A stretch of DNA of 6,727 bases from Nitrosopumilaceae archaeon (GTDB lineage: Archaea; Thermoproteota; Nitrososphaeria; Nitrososphaerales; Nitrosopumilaceae), in NCBI GenBank assembly GCA_020027255.1, contig JAHRAP010000030.1:1-6727 (forward strand). Direction: 5' to 3'. The notes below the pieces were generated by a model. It saw nothing but the letters and a program-made list of their open reading frames with translations, was not told the origin of the DNA and did no database searches. Shown here piece after piece: positions 1 through 4,221 of the stretch; position 1 is the first letter of the stretch, and each line of letters starts with the position of its first letter. The translations under genes and the position numbers were made by a program.

Positions 1-117
1 ACTAGAACTGCAATAATTATAGTTGGATACGTAATAAATCCGCATACTTATGAATATACTAAATTATATGACAAAAAATTCACACACAGCTTTAGGACAT
101 CCAAATATATTCAATAA
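1..117 (+). CDS. cbiF: C-terminal end of a (cobalt-)precorrin-4 C11-methyltransferase, CbiF/CobM type (truncated by the left window edge)
   Basis: Frame 1 is open from the first base to the TAA at 115-117, giving the last 38 residues of a protein whose start lies outside the window. The visible part holds a hydrophobic beta strand ending in VGYVINP, then KLYDKKFTHSFR close to the C-terminus. This SxLYDxxFxHxFR-like ending is characteristic of the SAM-dependent precorrin-4/cobalt-precorrin-4 C11-methyltransferases of cobalamin synthesis; the LYD and HSFR words are the main support. The family methylates the corrin ring at C-11 in the cytoplasm. No adjoining cobalamin gene is visible on the right, so this would be the last gene of its operon on this side. 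Which of the aerobic (CobM) or anaerobic (CbiF) forms it is cannot be told from the tail; CbiF is assumed because archaea usually use the anaerobic route. Confidence 0.75.
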   Translation, partial: TRTAIIIVGYVINPHTYEYTKLYDKKFTHSFRTSKYIQ

Positions 118-323
118 CTAATACATAATAAACCAAAATATTATAATGAAAATTACTAAAATGATCATTCATGGTATTAATAATGAAGAGCTTGAAATTC
201 GATATGGGTTTAATAGACGGTAGTAGCGATATCAAATTATTAATAATAAAAACATAAGATCTTAGAATTGAAATAAATTCAAATTTAACAAAATCGTCAG
301 GTTATTGTATTAAATATATTTAA
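118..323. other. AT-rich intergenic spacer between the cbiF tail and tRNA-Ala
   Basis: These 206 bases are strongly AT-rich and separate two converging transcription units. I see no RNA fold or conserved gene. A possible oligo-T stop for the minus-strand tRNA-Ala transcript is the A5 run at 248-252, which reads T5 on the minus strand about 72 bases past the tRNA end. The only open frame of any note is a 25-codon frame at 146-223 without recognisable similarity. Confidence 0.4.
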
Positions 324-397
324 TGGACCAGGTGGGATTTGAACCCACGATCTCGCCCATGCCAAGGGCGCATCTTGCCAGTCTAGACGATCGGCCC
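324..397 (-). tRNA. tRNA-Ala (anticodon GGC)
   Basis: The minus strand folds as a complete cloverleaf. The acceptor strands GGGCCGA and CTGGTCC pair with a G3-U70 wobble, the classic alanine identity element, and carry discriminator A73 (position 324). The D stem is GTCT/AGAT with GG in its loop. The anticodon stem CGCCC/GGGCG closes the seven-base loop TTGGCAT, whose anticodon GGC (bases 361-363) reads the alanine codon GCC. The T arm is GTGGG-TTCAAAT-CCCAC. No intron is present and CCA is not encoded, as in most archaea. Positions 7 and 66 form an A-C mismatch at the base of the acceptor stem. It is transcribed away from the oxidoreductase gene. Confidence 0.95.
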
Positions 398-422
398 AAG
401 AAAAGTATAATCAACGTAGAAT

Positions 423-432
423 AAAATTTTAA
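423..432 (-). promoter_or_regulatory. Probable TATA box for tRNA-Ala
   Basis: The stretch AAAATTTTAA is centred about 30 bases upstream of the first tRNA-Ala base on the minus strand. That suits an archaeal TATA element driving a start a few bases before the tRNA. It is near-palindromic and the region is AT-rich, so spacing is the main support. Confidence 0.4.
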
Positions 433-475
433 TCTTTGTATGCATGTCACTAAATTGAAGCTGATTAACACAAGG

Positions 476-485
476 TATTTAAATA
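476..485 (+). promoter_or_regulatory. TATA box for the leaderless oxidoreductase gene
   Basis: TATTTAAATA is a strong archaeal TATA-like sequence. Its centre lies about 25 bases before the TTG at 506, the spacing expected if transcription starts at or next to the start codon, giving a leaderless mRNA. No Shine-Dalgarno sequence precedes 506, which agrees with this reading. Confidence 0.6.
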
Positions 486-505
486 TTGTATGGTAGATAT
501 AGTAA

Positions 506-1348
506 TTGGTTACAGATAATAAAGCAATAATTTCTTTCATACAAGTACTAAAGGAGGATTTATCTATTTTTAGGCTGGAACCTGTGGATATTGCATTACC
601 AGATTATAAAGCTGGCCAATTTATAACAATAGGACTAGAAAATACGGCAGAAAATAACAAAATAGTAAGACGTGCATATTCTATTGCATCTAATCCAGAA
701 AATAGAAAGTATATTGAGCTATACATAAGATGGGTAAGAAAACCTCTTCCTGGAAGGCTCACTACGATGTTATTTAGTTCTAAATCAGGCGATGAAATAA
801 ATTGGTTGAAGCCAACAGGAGCGTTCACAATTAACGAGAAATTAGCTAATGGCGAAAAAGATGAACGAAGAATTATTTGTATAGGTGGAGGTACAGGATT
901 AGCACCTTTTGTGAGTTATGCAAAACATCTGTATGAAATCGGTGACAAAAGAGAGATAGTTGTGCTTCATGGAGCTAGTTATGTAGATGAACTAAGTTAC
1001 AAAGATATCCTTACTGGATTGGAATGTGCAAGTATTGATAAAGGTAGAGATAAATGGAATTTTAAATATAGAGCATCTATAAGTAGACCGCAAGAACATA
1101 CAAATAGATCATGGTCTGGCCAAAATGGAAGAGTTGAAACATTTCTTAGATCTGTAGATGGGGATAAAGCGCCTTTAGAATTATTGGTGGGTGACAAAAT
1201 AACAAAAGAGAATACAATATTCTATATTTGCGGATGGCAAGGAACAATTGATGGAGTAATGGATTTTCTGAAGCCAAAAGGTTTTGTTACTGAAAGAGAA
1301 AAAAGAGAAGATGGTAGTTTTGAAGTCAAGTATGAATCATATGGTTAA
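506..1348 (+). CDS. FAD/NAD(P)H oxidoreductase, ferredoxin-NADP reductase family
   Basis: This 280-residue protein has the two-domain ferredoxin-NADP reductase architecture. The N-terminal FAD-binding beta barrel (about 1-115) carries GQF at 37-39, the RAYS flavin-binding motif at 56-59 and PTG at 103-105. The NAD(P)-binding domain (about 120-280) carries GGGTGLAP at 127-134, SRP at 193-195 and the nicotinamide-side CGWQGTIDGVMDFL motif at 242-255. Such enzymes move electrons between NAD(P)H and ferredoxin or flavodoxin in the cytoplasm. No [2Fe-2S] or other extra domain is present, so a separate redox carrier is expected. An in-frame TAA at 503-505 sits just before the TTG at 506, the only usable start upstream of the first conserved strand, and the TATA box at 476-485 fits leaderless initiation there. 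Pyridine-nucleotide preference and partner cannot be read from sequence; a reductase component of an oxygenase is an alternative. Confidence 0.85.
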   Translation: MVTDNKAIISFIQVLKEDLSIFRLEPVDIALPDYKAGQFITIGLENTAENNKIVRRAYSIASNPENRKYIELYIRWVRKPLPGRLTTMLFSSKSGDEINWLKPTGAFTINEKLANGEKDERRIICIGGGTGLAPFVSYAKHLYEIGDKREIVVLHGASYVDELSYKDILTGLECASIDKGRDKWNFKYRASISRPQEHTNRSWSGQNGRVETFLRSVDGDKAPLELLVGDKITKENTIFYICGWQGTIDGVMDFLKPKGFVTEREKREDGSFEVKYESYG

Positions 1349-1371
1349 CCTAAAATAGTTTTATAGTTTTT

Positions 1372-1445
1372 GGGGATGTAGGTTAGCATGGCATACTGCC
1401 AGTTTCGGGTACTGGAGTTCATGGGTTCAAGTCCCATCATCCCCA
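1372..1445 (+). tRNA. tRNA-Pro (anticodon CGG)
   Basis: The acceptor stem GGGGATG/CATCCCC pairs perfectly over seven positions, with discriminator A at 1445. The D arm starts GGTT and has GG in its loop; its fourth pair is a U-U mismatch, so effectively three pairs form. The anticodon stem CCAGT/ACTGG closes the loop TTCGGGT, whose anticodon CGG (1406-1408) reads the proline codon CCG. The T arm is ATGGG-TTCAAGT-CCCAT. There is no intron and no encoded CCA. It sits 23 bases after the oxidoreductase stop and 16 bases before the nucleotidyltransferase ATG, all on the same strand, and no convincing TATA box is placed correctly in front of it. It may therefore be cut out of a longer transcript. 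Confidence 0.95.
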
Positions 1446-1461
1446 TATAATTAGCAATAAT

Positions 1462-2085
1462 ATGACTACGATCATTTATTTAGCTCATTTAAACCCAGTA
1501 ACAAATTCACACATAGAAATAATACGTGAATTAAAAAATAATTACAATAAAGTGGTTGTAATGCCAGTCATATTTTTAAAAAACAATATAGAAATTAATA
1601 GCCGTAGCTTTCCGTTTAATTTTGGAATTAGAGAAAAAATGCTGAGATCAATTTTTAAAAATTCCATATCAATATCTTCAAACTATACTTTCCATGCACC
1701 GTATTGGAGATATTTGCCACCTTTAATTTCTCCTATGTCGTGGGTTTTAAAAAAAAAAATATTACGAGGGATCGAGAAAAATTATTTAACATATACAGGA
1801 GATAAATCAGAATGGTACTTACTAAAAATATATGGTTTCAATCCTAAAAAAGGAACAAGAAAAATGTTATCAGCTACGTCTGTGAAAGATAAAATGTACG
1901 AATCAGTAATTGGCAAAAAAGTAAATTGGGAATCAGATGTCCCTAATGGAATAGTTGATATAATAAATAAAAATTGGACTGTAGTGCAAAATTTTGCTAG
2001 CAAAAAAGATGCCACAATAAAAATCACAGGAATGAAATTTCCTTTGAACGGATATTGGTCAAAAAATATAAAAAACAAGAAGTAA
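1462..2085 (+). CDS. Nucleotidyltransferase of the cytidylyltransferase-like (CoaD/NadD/NMNAT) superfamily
   Basis: The 207-residue product begins with a beta strand (TTIIYLAHL) leading into HLNPVTNSH at 9-17. This matches the superfamily's nucleotide-binding motif (FDPxTxGH type), except that the usual Gly before the last His is Ser16. Further on are YTGD at 111-114 and SATSV at 137-141 followed by Lys142, resembling the ISSTxxR phosphate-binding motif. These enzymes transfer AMP or CMP from a nucleoside triphosphate to a phosphorylated acceptor such as NMN, phosphopantetheine or FMN; the acceptor here is unknown. About 30 C-terminal residues (178-207) are Lys-rich and not recognised. The ATG at 1462 must be the start because the motif begins eight residues later. 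It lacks a Shine-Dalgarno sequence and follows tRNA-Pro by 16 bases. NMN/NaMN adenylyltransferase is a reasonable guess but not proven. Confidence 0.7.
   Translation: MTTIIYLAHLNPVTNSHIEIIRELKNNYNKVVVMPVIFLKNNIEINSRSFPFNFGIREKMLRSIFKNSISISSNYTFHAPYWRYLPPLISPMSWVLKKKILRGIEKNYLTYTGDKSEWYLLKIYGFNPKKGTRKMLSATSVKDKMYESVIGKKVNWESDVPNGIVDIINKNWTVVQNFASKKDATIKITGMKFPLNGYWSKNIKNKK
2065..2073 (+). promoter_or_regulatory. Possible internal TATA box before the aminotransferase gene
   Basis: AATATAAAA inside the 3' end of the nucleotidyltransferase gene is centred about 25 bases before the ATG at 2094. This spacing would allow a leaderless aminotransferase mRNA in addition to readthrough from upstream. 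The surroundings are so A-rich that the match could be chance. Confidence 0.35.
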
Positions 2086-2093
2086 TACGATTA

Positions 2094-3005
2094 ATGAATA
2101 TATCTAAAATTGTTTGGTTCAATGGAAAATATGTTGTAAAAAACAAGGCCACAGTACCAATCACAACACATGCAATACATTATGGTACATCTGTTTTTGA
2201 AGGGATTAGAGCGTATTGGAATTATAATAATTTATATATATTTAGATTGGATGATCACATTTCGAGATTTAGAAATTCTGGTAAGTTTTATTCAATAACA
2301 CTAAAATTTTCAAACTTGGAAATTAAAAACGCAATAATAAATTTATGTATTAAAAACAAAATGAAGAATTCATGTTACATAAGACCTGTTTATTTTATTG
2401 GAGACTATGGAATAAATTTGCATGTTACAAACAAAGCGCCTACACATGTAGGAATATTTATGTTCCCAATGAATGATCTATTTGATAAAAACGGAATAAC
2501 TGCATGCATATCTTCGTGGAGGAAATTTGATGACTCGTGTTTATTCCCATTAGCTAAAATGGGTGGTAATTACCTTAATTCAATTTTAGCGACGCAAGAA
2601 TCAAAACGCAATGGTTACGACGAAGCTATTTTATTAGATAGCCAATGCAACGTTAGCGAGTCTCCTGGAGAAAATATATTTGTGATCAAAAATAAGTGCA
2701 TAACAACACCACCATTAAGTTCTTCAGCATTAGATGGTATAACTAGAGATAGTGTAATAAAATTATCTCGCAATATGGGTTATACCACTATAGAAAAAAA
2801 AATAACTAGAAGTGAATTGTATTTATCAGACGAGATTTTTCTGACAGGTACAGCTGCAGAAATAACACCAATCATTAAAATAGATAATCAAAATATAGGA
2901 GATGGTAAAAGTGGAAAAATAACAAAAGAATTGATGAGTAAGTATAACAAAATTACCATGGGTAAAGACAAAAAATTTTATGATTGGGTTACCAAGGTGT
3001 ATTGA
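2094..3005 (+). CDS. ilvE: Branched-chain amino acid aminotransferase (PLP fold type IV)
   Basis: The 303-residue protein matches the IlvE family along its whole length (E. coli IlvE is about 309). It opens with the FNGKYV strand, then THAIHYGTSVFEGIRAY (25-41) and FRLDDHISR (50-58). The PLP-binding lysine is Lys155 in LAKMGGNYLNSIL. Next come ESPGENIF (189-196), the cofactor glutamate region, TPPLSSSALDGITRD (205-219), and LTGTAAEITPI (250-260), which contacts cofactor phosphate and substrate carboxylate. The reaction is reversible transamination between 2-oxoglutarate/glutamate and the branched-chain keto acids, the last step of Val, Leu and Ile synthesis. The frame is open back to a TTG at 2055, but similarity begins at the ATG at 2094, eight bases after the upstream stop, and a possible TATA box at 2065-2073 fits it. 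D-amino acid aminotransferase is a less likely relative given the IlvE-specific ending. Confidence 0.9.
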   Translation: MNISKIVWFNGKYVVKNKATVPITTHAIHYGTSVFEGIRAYWNYNNLYIFRLDDHISRFRNSGKFYSITLKFSNLEIKNAIINLCIKNKMKNSCYIRPVYFIGDYGINLHVTNKAPTHVGIFMFPMNDLFDKNGITACISSWRKFDDSCLFPLAKMGGNYLNSILATQESKRNGYDEAILLDSQCNVSESPGENIFVIKNKCITTPPLSSSALDGITRDSVIKLSRNMGYTTIEKKITRSELYLSDEIFLTGTAAEITPIIKIDNQNIGDGKSGKITKELMSKYNKITMGKDKKFYDWVTKVY

Positions 3006-3912
3006 CATAAAAATAATTTGTGTGGGAGATAAACTACGAAGTGAAGAATATGCACAAATGTTAATGCAATCAAATAAACAACAACGTGCTACCTCATTAT
3101 ACACAACCAAAAAACCAAACAAAAAATCTAGTGATATCAAATATACAAATTGTCTAACAATAGAAGAATTGCCAGAATCAAGAAAATTTGACAGCGTATT
3201 TATTCGTATTAAAAATAAGAAAGAAATATCAATTATAAATCACCTCGTATCGCTCCACAAAAATATTTTTATAGAAAATCCAAACATGATAATTGGAGAA
3301 TGGAATAAATTGAAATGTGCTTCAGAAGAGGCAGGAATTATACTTGACTATAGTTTTATTAATTGTATAGATTATATGGCAATCCAAATTCGAAATCATT
3401 TGGATTCAAAGAAATATGGGAAATTATTAATGTTACAATCTCATAACATGTGCAAAAATCTATATAATGATTATGAGTGCATATACGATGCATTAATACA
3501 AGATGTGATTTCAACAACATGGTTATTTAAAGAAATGCCAGAAATGATAAATGCAATAATAAATAAAATACAACACAAATACAATGACTTTGTGTCAATC
3601 ACATTAGAATTTAAAAATAACAAGATTGCAATTATTTCATCTGATTTGATTATGCAGTTCCACGAAAAAAATTTTAGTGCTATTGGTGAGAATGGTACAA
3701 TAACAAATCACAGCATAATGATGATGAAAAATCAATACATAGATCAATATATAAGAAATGAAAGACTAGTTGAAATACAAAAATTTTTGTTGTCGGTAGA
3801 ACAAAATGATCTACAATCAATAAAGCTAAACAAAATAGTAGATATGGAAAACATAATAAATGCAATAATAATATCTAGCAAGAAGTATATTCCAATTTAT
3901 TTAAATACATAA
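2980..3912 (+). CDS. Degenerate Gfo/Idh/MocA-like (dehydrogenase-fold) protein
   Basis: The 310-residue protein is read as a diverged Gfo/Idh/MocA family member. A first Rossmann strand IDIKIICVG (8-16) is followed by helix and strand alternation. HKNIFIENPNMIIGEWNKL (93-111) corresponds to the family's active-site region, normally xEKPxxxxxxEAxxL, and the helix at 112-120 follows. The second half shows a DxxxxxxxWLF segment near 175-183 and strands at 203-221 resembling the family's C-terminal sheet. The usual GxGxxG dinucleotide loop is absent, and the catalytic Lys of EKP is Asn (E99-N100-P101). The His normally found after the family's second-domain Asp also seems to be missing. Oxidoreductase activity is therefore doubtful; a binding or structural role is possible. 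The ATG at 2980 overlaps the aminotransferase end by 26 bases, implying coupled translation. Family placement rests on pattern alone and the function is unknown. Confidence 0.55.
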   Translation: MIGLPRCIDIKIICVGDKLRSEEYAQMLMQSNKQQRATSLYTTKKPNKKSSDIKYTNCLTIEELPESRKFDSVFIRIKNKKEISIINHLVSLHKNIFIENPNMIIGEWNKLKCASEEAGIILDYSFINCIDYMAIQIRNHLDSKKYGKLLMLQSHNMCKNLYNDYECIYDALIQDVISTTWLFKEMPEMINAIINKIQHKYNDFVSITLEFKNNKIAIISSDLIMQFHEKNFSAIGENGTITNHSIMMMKNQYIDQYIRNERLVEIQKFLLSVEQNDLQSIKLNKIVDMENIINAIIISSKKYIPIYLNT

Positions 3913-3913
3913 T

Positions 3914-4186
3914 ATGAAAAAAACATTGCTTGACATTTTAATGTGTCCAATTGATAAATATTTTCCATTAGAATGTTTTGAGTTGGACTGGAAAGAAAAT
4001 AATATCATAGAACAAGGTATTTTATATTGTAAAAAATGTAATAGATTTTATCCAATAATAGACGAGATACCTATAATGTTACCAGATGAATTTAGATCCG
4101 AAGAAACAGAAAAAAAATTTTTGCGAAATAATAAGAAAAGACTGCCAAGCAAAATAATCAATAATGCACGTCCATGGCATATATGA
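3914..4186 (+). CDS. Trm112-like zinc-ribbon protein (methyltransferase activator)
   Basis: This 90-residue protein has the Trm112/DUF343 layout. LLDILMCPIDKYFPLE at 5-20 is followed by a variable hairpin, then GILYCKKCNRFYPIIDEIP at 35-53 and IMLPDEFR at 54-61. Likely zinc ligands are Cys11, Cys39 and Cys42. The position of the second N-terminal ligand is Asp14 here, with Cys21 nearby as a possible fourth. In eukaryotes and some archaea Trm112 binds and stabilises SAM-dependent methyltransferases that modify tRNA, rRNA and release factor. The Lys- and Arg-rich C-terminal tail (62-90, ending PWHI) lies beyond the conserved core. The gene starts one base after the stop of the preceding gene without a Shine-Dalgarno sequence, so it is translated as the last member of the same transcript. 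No methyltransferase is encoded nearby, so any partner is elsewhere in the genome. Confidence 0.8.
   Translation: MKKTLLDILMCPIDKYFPLECFELDWKENNIIEQGILYCKKCNRFYPIIDEIPIMLPDEFRSEETEKKFLRNNKKRLPSKIINNARPWHI
4110..4117 (-). terminator. Possible oligo-T terminator for the gins-mcm transcript
   Basis: A run of eight A on the plus strand reads as T8 on the minus strand, about 103 bases past the mcm stop and inside the Trm112-like gene. Archaeal termination uses such oligo-T tracts without a hairpin. No earlier long T run exists downstream of mcm. If used, the two convergent operons have overlapping 3' ends. Confidence 0.4.
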
Positions 4187-4215
4187 TGAAATCGATTATT
4201 GTAATTATTAATATG

Positions 4216-4221
4216 TTTTTT
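4216..4221 (+). terminator. Oligo-T tract ending the plus-strand operon
   Basis: T6 lies 30 bases past the Trm112-like stop codon and is the first clear oligo-T on the plus strand after that gene. It overlaps the complement of the mcm stop codon (TAA at 4222-4220), so the two operons abut exactly. The assignment follows the archaeal T-tract rule. Confidence 0.5.

Noticed and set aside
146..223. A 25-codon open frame starting ATG in the spacer after the cbiF tail
   Set aside because: It is short, shows no recognisable motif and has no TATA box or Shine-Dalgarno site at the right spacing. Such frames are expected by chance in this composition, although ELEIRYGF-like content is not impossible for a peptide.
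310..540. A 76-codon minus-strand frame covering the tRNA-Ala
   Set aside because: Its C-terminal third is merely a translation of the tRNA-Ala gene, so it is not a protein gene.
551..558. AAGGAGGA, a strong Shine-Dalgarno-like sequence
   Set aside because: It lies inside the oxidoreductase coding region (codons for Lys-Glu-Asp) with no start codon at a suitable distance in any useful frame, so it is coincidental.
1372..1461. tRNA-Pro 3' end as an attachment site for an integrated element
   Set aside because: The tRNA is followed at once by an operon of metabolic-type genes. I found no integrase and no second copy of the T-arm/acceptor sequence in the window, so there is no direct sign of integration.
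2826..3140. A 104-codon minus-strand frame across the aminotransferase/Gfo-like junction
   Set aside because: It is antisense to two supported genes and made of low-complexity hydrophobic and Cys/Phe-rich sequence typical of reading A-rich genes backwards. The 98-codon frame at 1782-2078 is the same kind of artefact.
3897..3907. TTATTTAAATA just before the Trm112-like gene as a promoter
   Set aside because: Its centre is only about 12 bases before the ATG at 3914, so a start 25-26 bases downstream would fall inside the gene. Readthrough from the preceding gene, one base away, explains expression better.
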